Positions 53,093-62,326 of a stretch of DNA of 64,000 nt are shown in pieces (the stretch's first letter is position 1; every line of letters begins with the position of its first letter). Made by a program: the position numbers and the translations under genes. This DNA is from Burkholderiales bacterium (lineage in GTDB: Bacteria > Pseudomonadota > Gammaproteobacteria > Burkholderiales > Burkholderiaceae_C): positions 1-64,000 of the forward strand of contig JAECRO010000007.1 in assembly GCA_016000195.1 (NCBI GenBank), read 5' to 3'. Below the pieces are notes generated by a model. That model ran no database searches. It saw only the letters and a list, made by a program, of their open reading frames with translations, and had not been told where the DNA came from.

Positions 53093-55480
53093 CTAGCCCG
53101 AGGCGCCGGCCAGACGGCCCAGGTACTGCTCCAGCACGCCGAGTTCAGCCGCCGTCGGCACGCCCTTGCCGGTGATGACCGCATGGATGCGGCCCATGAA
53201 GCCGCCCTGCGGGTAGTAGCCGAGAAAGCCCCAGCCGATCAGCATCTGGTTAAAAACAGCGGGGGCAAACGTCGCGCTGCTGCTGTCCGCCAGCGCTGAA
53301 TTGACGCGCAGCGCCTGCTGCCCAGGCGCTGAAGTGAGCGTGAGGACCGACGCCTGATTCGGGACCAGCCTGTCCGGGCCGGTCAGCTGCACCTTGCGGC
53401 CTTTCGCATCCACCCACCGGGCGACCGGCTGGCCGTTAACGACAGCCAGCTCCGAGGCGTGGTTTTCCTCGGCCCGGGAGGCCTGAAAAACCACGCCCTG
53501 GCTGTTCTTTGACGCGATGCTGAGCGCTGCGATGGCGAAATGCGCATCTTCGAGGCGGTAGGGCGTGCGGTTTTTCGGGTTTGGCTGCACACCGGCCTCG
53601 GGGACCGACTTCTTGCACCAGAAGCCGAAGGTGTCCGCCCCAAACACGGCGCTTTTCCGGCCCTGCTCCACCCGCATCACCGGCAGCGACATGCTGCCCA
53701 TGGCGGGGCTGTCCTTGTTGGTCCAGTTGAGCATTTCCATGGCATTGCCGGGGCTGGAGCCGTAGCCCGAGTCGGACACGGCGCGCACCACCTGGCCGTT
53801 TGCCGCCGGCGCGCCCAGCAGGTAGTCGGTGTAGCCGTCGGCCAGATCCCATTTGCAGGCGCTGTATTTGGCGATGATGGCCATGGCTGCGTCGCCCAGG
53901 CTGGTGGCAGCAAAGGCCACCGGATCGGCCAGCGAGAACACCTTGCGCGGCGGCGGCACCTGGCCGGCAGGCTGGCCGTCAAGGCTGTAGCTCAGCGTGG
54001 CAAGCTGGTTTTCAGCGGGCGTGAAGCTGAAGGAATCCTGCCCGTTCGCACCGGCAGGAATCGTCAGCTGCGTCTTGCCCAGCTTGCCGCCGCCCTTGAG
54101 CGCCACCGACAGGCGCACCGGCCGGGCCAGGTGGCCACGGGCATACACGGTGAGGGTGAGCGGCGTGCCGGCGGGCGCATGGCCCGGCCCGTCATCGAAC
54201 AGCGTGGCCTGCGCGATGCCGGCCGAGGCCTTCATGACGCCCGACACCAACGGCTCCAGCGTTTTGTTCTGGTGCCAGCCGGGCGCATGGTTCATGGCGA
54301 AATTGTGGATGGGCCAGTGGTTGCCGCCCATCCAGCTGTACACCTCGAAGCCGTTTTGCAGCACCAGATCAATCGCATTCCTGAAGCTTTCGGCCCAGCG
54401 CGGGTCGTCAATCGGCATGCCGATTTCACCCAGCGCGATGCTGACCCCCTTGGCCCTGGCCCAGTCCACGGCGACCTTGACGCGGTCCCGGCCCGTCGCG
54501 CTGCTGATGGGCGCGCCCTGAGGGCCGGTCTTGCTTTCGGTGTCCCAATCGAACGCATGCCCGGCGCTGCGCCTGTCCAGATAGGCATGCACTTCATAAA
54601 TGAGCCCGCTTCCCGACAGGGGATAGCCCGGGTTTTTCGTGGCCACGCTGGCCGCGCCGCTCCACGCATTGCCGGCCACGTAAATGGGCGTTTGCGTGTC
54701 GATGGCGCGGATGGCGTCGATGGCCGCCTGCATGAAGACCGGCAGGATCGTCAGGTCGTCCCGGCCCTGCCGGTTCTCGGCAACAGACCCCGGCTCGGGC
54801 AATTGATGGGGCTCGTTCATGAGGCCGTAACCGCCCAGGCCGGGATGGCCCTTCCACCTGGCCGCGGCACGCCGCCAGAAATCGGCAAACTGCGCGGGCT
54901 TGAGGCTGGCGCCCTCCCCGAGCGCAAAAATACGCACCTGCACCTGCGCGCTGTCGGTGGTGTAGGGACGCAGCAAGGCATCAGGCGCGGCCTTCAGGCC
55001 GATGACCGAGCCATCGGGCTGGTACCTGAAGTCCTGGTAACGCGCGTAGTTGTGCAGGTCAATGACGCAGCGGATGCCGGCGGCGGCATGGGCGTCGAGT
55101 ATTCCGGTGATAAAGGACGCATAGCCGGCGTGAAAGCTTCCGGGCTCCCCGACGAGGGCCTGGACAGCGGGGCTGGCAAAGGTCGCGGCCAGCATCGGCT
55201 GCAGCAGCTCCCACTGGACCGGCAGGCGGTTTTTGCTGAACCCGCAGGCCGCCAGATAGGCGACATCGGCTTTTCGCGGCACCGTGAAGTGAATATTCGG
55301 CGCACTGCTGAGGCTGTGGCGCAAACCGGGCATAGCCCATTCCATGCCCGACAGATTGGTGCCGATGACGGCCACAGCAGCCCGTGCGCCTGGCCGGGAT
55401 ACCGTCTGCGCGCCGTCCAGGCGCAGATAGCCCAGCGCGGCCACGGCGGCAGCGGCCTGCGAAAATTCTCGCCTTTTCAT
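53093..55480 (-). CDS. Secreted GH5-type glycoside hydrolase with C-terminal LamG-like domain
   Basis: A 795-residue protein. MKRREFSQAAAAVAALGYL is a twin-arginine-like signal. Residues about 35-390 form a (beta/alpha)8 glycosidase: VIDLHNYARYQ, the acid/base in GLMNEPHQLP (Glu223), VHAYLD and the nucleophile in SIALGEIGMP (Glu352), the GH5/cellulase pattern. A middle beta-sandwich follows. The C-terminal 210 residues resemble a concanavalin-like domain ending ELGVLEQYLGRLAG. Probably acts on beta-linked polysaccharide such as cellulose. Single gene. Confidence 0.82.
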   Translation of the reverse strand: MKRREFSQAAAAVAALGYLRLDGAQTVSRPGARAAVAVIGTNLSGMEWAMPGLRHSLSSAPNIHFTVPRKADVAYLAACGFSKNRLPVQWELLQPMLAATFASPAVQALVGEPGSFHAGYASFITGILDAHAAAGIRCVIDLHNYARYQDFRYQPDGSVIGLKAAPDALLRPYTTDSAQVQVRIFALGEGASLKPAQFADFWRRAAARWKGHPGLGGYGLMNEPHQLPEPGSVAENRQGRDDLTILPVFMQAAIDAIRAIDTQTPIYVAGNAWSGAASVATKNPGYPLSGSGLIYEVHAYLDRRSAGHAFDWDTESKTGPQGAPISSATGRDRVKVAVDWARAKGVSIALGEIGMPIDDPRWAESFRNAIDLVLQNGFEVYSWMGGNHWPIHNFAMNHAPGWHQNKTLEPLVSGVMKASAGIAQATLFDDGPGHAPAGTPLTLTVYARGHLARPVRLSVALKGGGKLGKTQLTIPAGANGQDSFSFTPAENQLATLSYSLDGQPAGQVPPPRKVFSLADPVAFAATSLGDAAMAIIAKYSACKWDLADGYTDYLLGAPAANGQVVRAVSDSGYGSSPGNAMEMLNWTNKDSPAMGSMSLPVMRVEQGRKSAVFGADTFGFWCKKSVPEAGVQPNPKNRTPYRLEDAHFAIAALSIASKNSQGVVFQASRAEENHASELAVVNGQPVARWVDAKGRKVQLTGPDRLVPNQASVLTLTSAPGQQALRVNSALADSSSATFAPAVFNQMLIGWGFLGYYPQGGFMGRIHAVITGKGVPTAAELGVLEQYLGRLAGASG

Positions 55481-55655
55481 GGGTGTTTTCTCCCTGGAAA
55501 ATCAGCCTGCGGCCCCTTCGGCGCGGTGGCGCGCGGCAGCCATTCAAGCCCCTTGATGAGTCCGGCCCTGTTTTTAAGGGAAGCCCGGCCCAGCGTCAAT
55601 CCCCAGTTATCGGCGCCCGAAAGACGCGGGCCCGGGAAGGGCATGCCCGGTTGTG

Positions 55656-55680
55656 CTCCTTCCCCCGCTGGGGGAAGGAG
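55656..55680. repeat. Palindromic CTCCTTCCCCC element, copy 3
   Basis: The same perfect 11-base arms as copy 1, preceded by CGGTTGTG. The flanks share CAG and GCCCTCG with copy 1, so the repeated unit extends beyond the hairpin. It lies at the 3' side of dusC. Confidence 0.7.
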
Positions 55681-55684
55681 CAAG

Positions 55685-56767
55685 TCAGCAGGCCCTCGAA
55701 AATGTGTGCCTGCGGCAGGGCTGGCCCGCCCCGCGCGGCGGCCCGGCCACACCCGCCAGCCACGCATCAATCAGCGCCGGGTCGTTGAGCGTCCTGAGCT
55801 GCTGATAGGCGGTTTCGGCTTCGGGAAAGCGGCGGCGCAAAAAGTTCAGCCACTGCTTGAGCCGGCCGGCGCGCGAGCGGGGTTCCAGCCGGGCGCAGAC
55901 GATGCACCAGAACTCGGCCAGCAGCGGCAGCAGTTCGGGCCAGGAAATGCCAGGCAAAACACCCGCAGGCGCTGCGTCGCCGTTCATGGCCGCCTTGATT
56001 GCCAGCCCCAGCCCAGGGTCGGTGACGACGCCACGGCCCAGCATCAGCGATTCGCAGCCCGAGGCTTCGCGGCAGCGGCGCGCATCATCAACCGTCCAGA
56101 TTTCGCCATTCGCCACGACCGGAATCTGCACGGCGGTGCGAATGTCGGCAATGCGTTCCCAATACGCCGGGGGCCGATACGCCTGCGCTTTCGTTCGCGC
56201 ATGCACCACCAGCTCGTCGGCCCCGCCTTCGGCAATCGCCAGCGCGCATTCAACCGCGCGCGAATCGTCGTTGAAACCCAGCCGCATCTTGGCCGACACC
56301 GGCATATCGCCAGGCACGGCGCGGCGCACGGCGCTGACGATGGCAAAAACGGTCTCGGGCTCGTCGAGCAGCGCCGCGCCGCCGCCGTGGCGGTTCACCA
56401 CCTTGGCCGGACAGCCGAAGTTCAGGTCGATGCCGGCCGGCCCGAGTCCGGCCAGCCGCCCGGCGTTTTCGGCCAGGCAGACCGGGTCGGAGCCGAGCAA
56501 CTGGGCGCGCACCGGCACGCCGGCCAGCGTGCGGCTGCCCGTGTGCAGCTCGGGCACGATGCGGGTGAACACGCGCTCGGGCAGCAGCTGGTCGGTGATG
56601 CGGATGAACTCGGACACGCAGCGGTCAATGCCGCCGACCCGCGTCAGGATGTCGCGCAGCACGAAGTCGAGCAGCCCCTCCATGGGCGCGAGCAGGATCA
56701 TCGGGGCCGGAGCCGGGGCCAATGGCGCGGCAGGCCGCCCTGCAGAAGCAAAGTCATCGTTTTTCAT
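55685..56767 (-). CDS. dusC: tRNA-dihydrouridine synthase DusC
   Basis: A 360-residue flavoenzyme reducing uridine (position 16 for DusC) in tRNA. MILLAPMEGLLDFVLRDILTRVGGIDRCVSEFIRIT is the DusC-type FMN start (PMEG). LNFGCPAKVVNRHGGGAALL contains the catalytic Cys. ELVVHARTKAQAYRPPAYWERIADI and PVVANGEIWTVDDA are typical. An Ala/Pro-rich N-terminal extension of about 20 residues is unusual but common in this lineage. Confidence 0.92.
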   Translation of the reverse strand: MKNDDFASAGRPAAPLAPAPAPMILLAPMEGLLDFVLRDILTRVGGIDRCVSEFIRITDQLLPERVFTRIVPELHTGSRTLAGVPVRAQLLGSDPVCLAENAGRLAGLGPAGIDLNFGCPAKVVNRHGGGAALLDEPETVFAIVSAVRRAVPGDMPVSAKMRLGFNDDSRAVECALAIAEGGADELVVHARTKAQAYRPPAYWERIADIRTAVQIPVVANGEIWTVDDARRCREASGCESLMLGRGVVTDPGLGLAIKAAMNGDAAPAGVLPGISWPELLPLLAEFWCIVCARLEPRSRAGRLKQWLNFLRRRFPEAETAYQQLRTLNDPALIDAWLAGVAGPPRGAGQPCRRHTFSRAC

Positions 56768-56868
56768 TCGTCGCCACTCCCGCGCAGGCGGGAATCCAGT
56801 ACGGCGCTGGTAGAAGGCTTGGCTTTTCGCACGACGACTGGATTCCCGCCTGCGCGGGAATGACGATA
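56767..56868. repeat. REP-like inverted repeat pair
   Basis: Left arm CCCGCGCAGGCGGGAATCCAGT (about 56779-56800), right arm ACTGGATTCCCGCCTGCGCGGGAATGACG (56837-56865), inverted around a 36-base centre. Each arm itself holds the palindrome CCCGC-GCAG-GCGGG. This is the common CCCGC...GGGAATCCAG extragenic palindrome of many proteobacteria. Between dusC and the methyltransferase gene. Confidence 0.8.
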
Positions 56869-56889
56869 CTGAACCTTGCCGCCACCGCC

Positions 56890-58146
56890 TTAAACCGCGC
56901 CCAGACGCCAGAGCGACGTGACTTCAGCAGCGCGCGCCTTGTGCAGCGGATTGCTCACGTCGGCCGCCTTCGGGTGTTCGGGCTTGGCGTCGATGCGGCC
57001 CAGCACCTTCAGGCCGCTGGCCTTGATGGCCGCCAGCAGCTCGGCGCGCGTGCGCAAGCCCAGCTGCTCGGCAAAATTGGACAGGATCAGCCAGCCTTCG
57101 CCACCGGGCGCCAGATGGCTGGGCAGACCCTTGAGGAAGCCCAGCAGCATGCGGCTGCCTTCGTCATACACCGCGCCTTCCAGCGGCGAGCCGGGGCGCG
57201 CCGGCAGCCACGGCGGGTTGCAGACGATGACCGACGCCAGCCCCTCGGGAAACAAATCGGCCTGCATCACCTTGACCGGGCTGGGCAGGCGCAGGCGGTA
57301 GATGTTTTCGCGCGCGCATTCGAGCGCACGCGGGTCCAGGTCGGTCGCCACGACCTGATCGACTTCGGGGCGCAGCGCCAGCACCGCCGACAGCACGCCG
57401 GTGCCGGCGCCGATGTCGAAGGCGACAAACTTGGTGCCGGGGCTGGCGGGCAAGGGCGCACTGGCCACCAGATCGACATACTCGCCGCGCACCGGCGAGA
57501 ACACGCCGTAGTGCGGATGGATGCGGTTGTTCGGCGCTTCGCCCAGCGCGGCGATTTCAACGCCTTTCTTGCGCCACTCGTGCGCGCTGATGACGCCCAT
57601 CAATTCGCGCAGCGACGCCACGCTGGGCTGCGCCGCCTCGCCGGGCGCACCCCAGGCTTCGGCGCAGGCCTGCCTGGCATCGGGCGCGCGGCGCAGCTCC
57701 ACGCTGTAGTCCGCGCCAAACTCGATCAGCACCATGCCCAGCACGCGCGCGCGCTGCGATTGCGCCTGGCGGTGCAGGTGGAAATCCTGGCCCGCCGGAA
57801 CGCCCGAAACGGCGTTGTCGGCGGCTTTCTTGACGGCGACCCGGGCCAGCCTGGACGCCTTGGGCGGCTTGTCGATGCGCCTGGCCAGCGCCTGCACCAT
57901 CTGCCGGGCATTCTGAAAGTCGCCGCGCCAGAGCAGGCCGGTGCCTTCGCAGGCCAGCCGGTAGGCGGTGTCGGCGGCCATGGTGTCGTCGGCCTCGACG
58001 ATGCGCCGGGGCGGCGCCGCGCCACGCTCGGAACGCCAGAGCGCCGAATGCTCCACACCGGCTTCTTTCCACTGAATCAGGGTTGAGGCCGGGGCGGCGG
58101 TTGTCTCAGGAAGCGTGACGGCGGTCACGGAAAAGAAGGTAGGCAT
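56890..58146 (-). CDS. Class I SAM methyltransferase (RsmC/PrmC-like NPPW)
   Basis: A 418-residue protein. The C-terminal half holds the catalytic domain: FDIGAGTGVLSAVLALR, VVATDLDPRALECARENI and ASVIVCNPPWLPA. The NPPW motif is used by enzymes methylating exocyclic amines of nucleobases or glutamine. The N-terminal 200 residues are a substrate-recognition region without recognised domain. Start ATG 58146 (MPTFFSVTAV) preferred over an upstream ATG at 58209. Target unknown. Confidence 0.82.
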   Translation of the reverse strand: MPTFFSVTAVTLPETTAAPASTLIQWKEAGVEHSALWRSERGAAPPRRIVEADDTMAADTAYRLACEGTGLLWRGDFQNARQMVQALARRIDKPPKASRLARVAVKKAADNAVSGVPAGQDFHLHRQAQSQRARVLGMVLIEFGADYSVELRRAPDARQACAEAWGAPGEAAQPSVASLRELMGVISAHEWRKKGVEIAALGEAPNNRIHPHYGVFSPVRGEYVDLVASAPLPASPGTKFVAFDIGAGTGVLSAVLALRPEVDQVVATDLDPRALECARENIYRLRLPSPVKVMQADLFPEGLASVIVCNPPWLPARPGSPLEGAVYDEGSRMLLGFLKGLPSHLAPGGEGWLILSNFAEQLGLRTRAELLAAIKASGLKVLGRIDAKPEHPKAADVSNPLHKARAAEVTSLWRLGAV

Positions 58147-58590
58147 GGGCAAGGCAGTCAGAAAGAAAAGACCCAGTGTTTTAACAGATGGCTGGCGCTT
58201 TCCCGGCAAAAACCCCTGCCGCAGGCATTTCTTGAGAAAAATAGGCCGCTAGCGCAGGCGGGGCGTGCGCAGGCAGCTATGAATTGCATAGCACCTCCGG
58301 CATGCCTGCATTTTCCTGCGCGCCCAGCGCGCGAATCAGCTGGCGGGCCACGGTTTTGGAGTCCGCAGAAAAATCCATGGCGGCGACAAGGCTTGATGCA
58401 GCAGAGGAATTTTGCAAGGCAGCTCCTGATGAAAAAAGACAAGGCCTGGGCAAGCATGCTGACGATGCAAGCGCATCCTGCGACCGGCCTGAACCGATGG
58501 CTACAGCAGCCATGACCCACGGCCGGCCGTCAGGGCAAAGCCCGTGCTGCCCGGCAGGCGCGGGAACTTTGGCGACTGCGGCCGGCGCGT
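58147..58590. other. Gene-poor gap with reverse repeat copy 12
   Basis: About 440 bases. At 58235-58293 there is a reverse copy of the dispersed element (minus strand: TATGCAATTCATAGCTGCCT, GCGCACGCCCCGCC, TATTTTTC). A minus-strand reading DFSADSKTVARQLIRALGAQ (58277-58378) looks slightly protein-like but lacks a ribosome site. No gene is claimed. Confidence 0.5.
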
Positions 58591-59532
58591 TCAGCGGCCT
58601 GGTTTCATCCGCTGGACGATAGTCACCGCCAGCAAGACCAGGGCGCCGGCCGCCACGCCAACCATGGCGTCCAGTGCCAGGGGCGCGACGGCGCCCAGCA
58701 AGCCGCCCGCCCCATTCACGTCGCTGGCCCACTGCGTGCCCATGTCCACCCAATGGTGCAGCGGCGTAAAGCCATGGGTCAAAATGCCGCCGCCCACCAG
58801 AAACATGGCCACCGTACCGGCGACGGACAGGAACTTCATCAGCCAGGGGGCCGCGCGCAAAATGCCGCGCCCCAGGCTTCGCTGAAACCGGCTCCATGCA
58901 CGGGCGCCCGGGCGCTGGCTGAGGTAAAGCCCGCCATCGTCCAGCTTGACAATGCCGGCCACAATGCCGTAAACCCCGGCGGTCATGGCCACGGCAATGC
59001 CGCTGAGCACCACCAGCTGAGTGCTGAAAGGGCTGCCCTGCACCGTGCCCAGCGTGATGGCCACGATTTCTGCGGACAGAATGAAATCGGTGCGTATGGC
59101 GCCCTTGATCTTGGTCTTTTCAACGTCCCTCAGGTCTACGGACGGGTCGGCCAGCGCGCTCACCAGCGCTTCATGCCCGGCGGCCTGCTCGGCCTTGCTG
59201 TGCAGGAATTTATGCGCCAGCTTTTCAAACCCTTCATAGCAAAGAAAAGCGCCGCCCACCATCAGCAGCGGCGTGACGCCCCAGGGCGCAAAAGCGCTGA
59301 TCGCCAGCGCGGCGGGCACCAGGATGGCCTTGTTGATGAACGAGCCCTTGGCCACGGCCCAGACCACCGGCAGTTCGCGTTCTGCCTTGACGCCGGAGAC
59401 CTGCTGGGCATTGAGCGCCAGGTCGTCGCCCAGCACGCCGGCGGTCTTTTTGGCCGCCACCTTGGACAGCAAGGCTACATCGTCCAGAATGCTGGCAATG
59501 TCATCAATCAGGGCAAGCAGGCTGGTGGCCAT
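58591..59532 (-). CDS. DUF808 (YedI-type) membrane protein
   Basis: A 313-residue inner-membrane protein. MATSLLALIDDIASILDDVALLSKVAAKKTAGVLGDDLALNAQQVSG is the DUF808 hallmark. It is followed by several TM helices (AILVPAALAISAFAPWGVTPLLMVGGAFLCYEGFEK and others) and GTRTDFILSAEIVAI-like sequence (RTDFILSAEIVAITLG). Function unknown. ATG 59532 is the family start. Confidence 0.9.
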   Translation of the reverse strand: MATSLLALIDDIASILDDVALLSKVAAKKTAGVLGDDLALNAQQVSGVKAERELPVVWAVAKGSFINKAILVPAALAISAFAPWGVTPLLMVGGAFLCYEGFEKLAHKFLHSKAEQAAGHEALVSALADPSVDLRDVEKTKIKGAIRTDFILSAEIVAITLGTVQGSPFSTQLVVLSGIAVAMTAGVYGIVAGIVKLDDGGLYLSQRPGARAWSRFQRSLGRGILRAAPWLMKFLSVAGTVAMFLVGGGILTHGFTPLHHWVDMGTQWASDVNGAGGLLGAVAPLALDAMVGVAAGALVLLAVTIVQRMKPGR

Positions 59533-59650
59533 AAATAAGTCTGGATAGTTCGGCATCAAGCCGGGGTTGAAAGAAAGTTTTGCCCGCCACGACAGCAAAA
59601 AACCGCCCGCAGGCGGTTTTGGGACTTCATGGCCTCAAAGTCCGCAAAGC

Positions 59651-60025
59651 TTAGCGCGCCGTCAGGCGTCCAATGATAAAGCCCAGCGCCAGCGCCACGC
59701 CCACGGCTTCAAGCGGCTTGTCCTGAACCCAGGATTTCGAGCAGTCGAGGGCGCGGCGCGGCGCCTCGGCGACCCGGCCAGCCTCCTCGGAAAAGCGGTC
59801 CGCGACATGCGTGGCGCCACTGGCCAGCTTGTCAACGGTTTCATGCGCCGCCGTGGAGGCACGGTTGACGGTGTTGCGGGCCGGGCCGGCCACCCTGTCG
59901 ATGGTGTTGTGCAGCGCCGAGCCTGCCGATTCCACGCTGCGCTGAACGACACCGGACTCGCTGGCGCCAGAACTTCCCGAACTGCCGAAAGTGTCATTGC
60001 CGGGGTTTGAAGTCGAATTTTCCAT
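59651..60025 (-). CDS. DUF883/ElaB-like membrane-anchored helical protein
   Basis: A 124-residue protein. A Ser/Gly-rich N-terminus leads to an amphipathic middle (VNRASTAAHETVDKLASGATHVADRFSEEAGRV). The C-terminal anchor WVQDKPLEAVGVALALGFIIGRLTAR is the DUF883/ElaB ending (xPxxAVGIAxGxGFLxGxLxxR). ElaB/YqjD proteins bind the membrane and ribosomes in stationary phase. Here the ribosome-binding part is diverged. Confidence 0.8.
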   Translation of the reverse strand: MENSTSNPGNDTFGSSGSSGASESGVVQRSVESAGSALHNTIDRVAGPARNTVNRASTAAHETVDKLASGATHVADRFSEEAGRVAEAPRRALDCSKSWVQDKPLEAVGVALALGFIIGRLTAR

Positions 60026-60315
60026 CTTGTTTCCTTTAAAAAATCAGTATATTGCCGGAAGAAACCGGGGTCAGGCCCATGAGCGACGGCCTGGGGCCAA
60101 GGCAGGCGGTCATCCCGACCGGGCGTAAAAACCGACTTTATGAGCCGCAGCACGGTTTGCTTGTGCGGCGCCGCACGGATTGGGTGTAGGACAGGAAAGA
60201 CAAACCCGGCGCAGGTGGAACCGAGCGCGCATTGCGCCAATAATTGGCGGCTGACGCGCGGCGCCAACCAAGACCCATAAATCCATGAACCCATGAAATC
60301 CGGAAGGAATTGAAC
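60026..60315. other. Divergent intergenic region, no feature recognised
   Basis: About 290 bases between divergent genes. No repeat or clear promoter was found; only the ribosome site GGAAGGAA directly before ATG 60316 is evident. Confidence 0.5.
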
Positions 60316-60492
60316 ATGCCTCATTTTTTAAAACCCGTCCTGCGAAGCCGCCACATCGGCCATGGCCTGCCCCGCAAGGGACCGGACGAAGAAACCGGCG
60401 AAGATGACGAGGGCCTGGAGCTGCCGGTGAATCCCGACGAGGGAACGCCGCTGATTCCTGACGAGGAAGGCGTGGTCACGGTGCCGAGCTGA
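60316..60492 (+). CDS. Small acidic hypothetical protein
   Basis: A 58-residue protein: basic start MPHFLKPVLRSRHIGHGLPRKG, then a strongly acidic tail ETGEDDEGLELPVNPDEG ending EEGVVTVPS. Good ribosome site (AAGGAA). The pattern PVxPDEGxxxxPDxE is seen in small stress-type proteins of related bacteria, as far as I recall. Function unknown. Confidence 0.6.
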   Translation: MPHFLKPVLRSRHIGHGLPRKGPDEETGEDDEGLELPVNPDEGTPLIPDEEGVVTVPS

Positions 60493-60622
60493 GCTGAGCC
60501 GCTGACCGAAGCACCGCGAAGGATGCACGCGGCAGGCCATTCACGCCCGCTTGATCCAGAGCAAGAGAAAAGCGACTTCCTTGCTTAGCATAGGCGCGCA
60601 CATCAAACCATGAGGAATGCCC

Positions 60623-61282
60623 ATGAACACGCTGACAAAACTGGCCCTGGGAATGATCGGCCAGCTCAGGCCGCAGCCAGTGCAAGGCAACGCCGCCTCC
60701 GCGCTGCCCCTGCCGCCGCCGCAGACCGAGGGCGGCATCCCGCTGATGCAGGCCCTGCGCCAGCGCCAGTCCCAGCGTGAGTTCGCCCCCGATCCGCTGA
60801 ATCGGCAGGTTTTGTCCGATCTGCTCTGGGCGGCAGCAGGCATCAACCGGCCCGACCTGAAGGGACGCACCGCCCCGAGCGCGATGAATTCGCAGGAAAT
60901 CGATGTCTATGTGGCCCTGCCCGAAGGCTTGTACCGCTATGAGCCGTCCGGCCACGTGCTGTATTTGGCCAGCGCCACCGACGTGAGGCGCATCACCGGC
61001 TACCAGGACTTCGTGGACCGGGCGCCGCTGGACCTTATTTTTGTGGCCGACCATGCCCGCATGAAAGCGGTGCCGGCGGCGCAGCGCGAATCGTTTGCCT
61101 CCGTGGCGGCGGGCGCGATGGTGCAGAACGTCTATCTTTTCTGTGCATCCGCCGGACTGTGTACCGTGATTCGCGCCTGGATTGACCGCCAAGCCCTGTC
61201 AGAGGCCATGGGGCTTCAGGCCGACCACCAGATACTGCTGTCGCAAACCGTCGGCTTGCCGGTCAGTCCACCGCGCGCTTGA
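60623..61282 (+). CDS. SagB/ThcOx-type nitroreductase
   Basis: A 219-residue FMN oxidoreductase. ALRQRQSQREFAPDPLNRQVLSDLLWAAAGINRPD is the nitroreductase FMN-binding start (R-x-S-x-R). FVDRAPLDLIFVAD and SVAAGAMVQNVYLFCASAGLCTVIRAWIDR form the core. SagB-like proteins of this size reduce nitro compounds or oxidise azolines. ATG 60623 has GAGG eight bases upstream; ATG 60617 is possible. The 3' end overlaps the GNAT gene by 20 bases. Confidence 0.87.
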   Translation: MNTLTKLALGMIGQLRPQPVQGNAASALPLPPPQTEGGIPLMQALRQRQSQREFAPDPLNRQVLSDLLWAAAGINRPDLKGRTAPSAMNSQEIDVYVALPEGLYRYEPSGHVLYLASATDVRRITGYQDFVDRAPLDLIFVADHARMKAVPAAQRESFASVAAGAMVQNVYLFCASAGLCTVIRAWIDRQALSEAMGLQADHQILLSQTVGLPVSPPRA

Positions 61283-61784
61283 GGCGTATTTCTTCGAGCT
61301 TGACGCTGCCGAAATCGACGGTCTTGAGCGACGGCATTTCGCGCTTGAAGCCGGCGGCATGCTCGCAAAACTGCAGGGCGCGCTCGTTGCCCAGCAGCAC
61401 CCACATCGTGACCTGGGTGCAGCCTTCGTCTTTCAGGCCGTCGCGCGCGCCATCCCACAGCTGCAGGCCCACGCCCTTGCCCCAGTGCTCGGGCGCCACG
61501 TAGATGGCCCAGATTTCACCCACGGTGGAGCGGGTTTTGGGGTCGCGCGAGCGGTCGAAGCCGACAAAACCGACCGGCTGGTCGCCATCGGTGGCCACCA
61601 GCACCTGCGGCTCGCTGTACTCAATTGCCTCCTGCCAGTAGGCCTGACGCTTGGCCACCGTCATCTTGTTCAGGTAGTCCTCGGGCATCAAATCCTTGTA
61701 AGCGGCATGCCAGGTGGCAACGTGAATTTCGGCAATGGCTTTGGCATCGCGGGCAAGGGCAGGACGAACGGAGTAGCTGGACAT
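61263..61784 (-). CDS. GNAT family N-acetyltransferase
   Basis: A 173-residue acetyltransferase: SVRPALARDAKAIAEIHVATWHAAYKDLMPEDYL, PVGFVGFDRS, then the acetyl-CoA site WAIYVAPEHWGKGVGLQLWDGA (Q/RxxGxG/A: HWGKGVG) and FCEHAAGFKREM. Substrate unknown. It ends inside the nitroreductase 3' end (convergent overlap). Confidence 0.9.
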   Translation of the reverse strand: MSSYSVRPALARDAKAIAEIHVATWHAAYKDLMPEDYLNKMTVAKRQAYWQEAIEYSEPQVLVATDGDQPVGFVGFDRSRDPKTRSTVGEIWAIYVAPEHWGKGVGLQLWDGARDGLKDEGCTQVTMWVLLGNERALQFCEHAAGFKREMPSLKTVDFGSVKLEEIRLKRAVD

Positions 61785-61922
61785 GAGGGAAATCGCTTGT
61801 GAATATCTAAGGGAAGGCTCGGGAGGCAGGATTGTCGCGCAAATCGAATCCGCGGCCGCCGGGACTGGGGTAAATTCAGCCCTTCTTCCCGTGCAGCGCC
61901 ACTTCCCCCCATTTGCCAGCCC

Positions 61923-62249
61923 ATGCTTGCCCGCCCACCGATAGCCCCGGCAGAAATGACCGAAAGGGCCGAACCTGTTTTCACTGCGCGCGTCGAGCCC
62001 GGCGGCGCGCTGTTTGCGGCGCCTGCCTCGCTGTCCCTGCTGCAGGCGGCCGAGCGCGCCGGGCTGACACTGCTCCAGAACTCATGCCGCAACGGCACCT
62101 GCCGCGCCTGCATCTGCCACTTGGCCAGCGGCCAGGTGGCGTACCGCATCGAATGGCCGGGGCTGAGCCTTGATGAAAAACGCGAGGGCTACATCCTGCC
62201 CTGCGTGGCGCATCCGGCGTCCGACGTGGTGATTGCGCTGCCGCCCTGA
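61923..62249 (+). CDS. 2Fe-2S ferredoxin (plant type)
   Basis: A 108-residue protein with the plant-type cluster motif: Cys55, Cys60 and Cys63 in NSCRNGTCRACICHL and the fourth Cys in GYILPCVAHP. SLLQAAERAGLTL precedes it, as in the family. Probably an electron carrier for an oxygenase or reductase not visible here. An in-frame ATG at 61956 (MTERAEP) would give 97 residues and is also plausible. Confidence 0.87.
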   Translation: MLARPPIAPAEMTERAEPVFTARVEPGGALFAAPASLSLLQAAERAGLTLLQNSCRNGTCRACICHLASGQVAYRIEWPGLSLDEKREGYILPCVAHPASDVVIALPP

Positions 62250-62326
62250 GCAGCCGCCCGGCACCCTGCACGGCGCAAAGCGGGCGCGGCGCAGCGTTCT
62301 GTCAAACAACTGTGCAAGGATGGGGC

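Noticed and set aside
53540-56863. 1107-codon plus-strand frame opposite the GH5 and dusC genes
   Set aside because: Low-complexity Gly/Arg/His antisense frame spanning two unrelated genes and an intergenic hairpin; no motif.
58277-58378. Minus-strand 33-codon reading DFSADSKTVARQLIRALGAQ
   Set aside because: Protein-like wording but no Shine-Dalgarno, no family, and its end lies inside the dispersed repeat.
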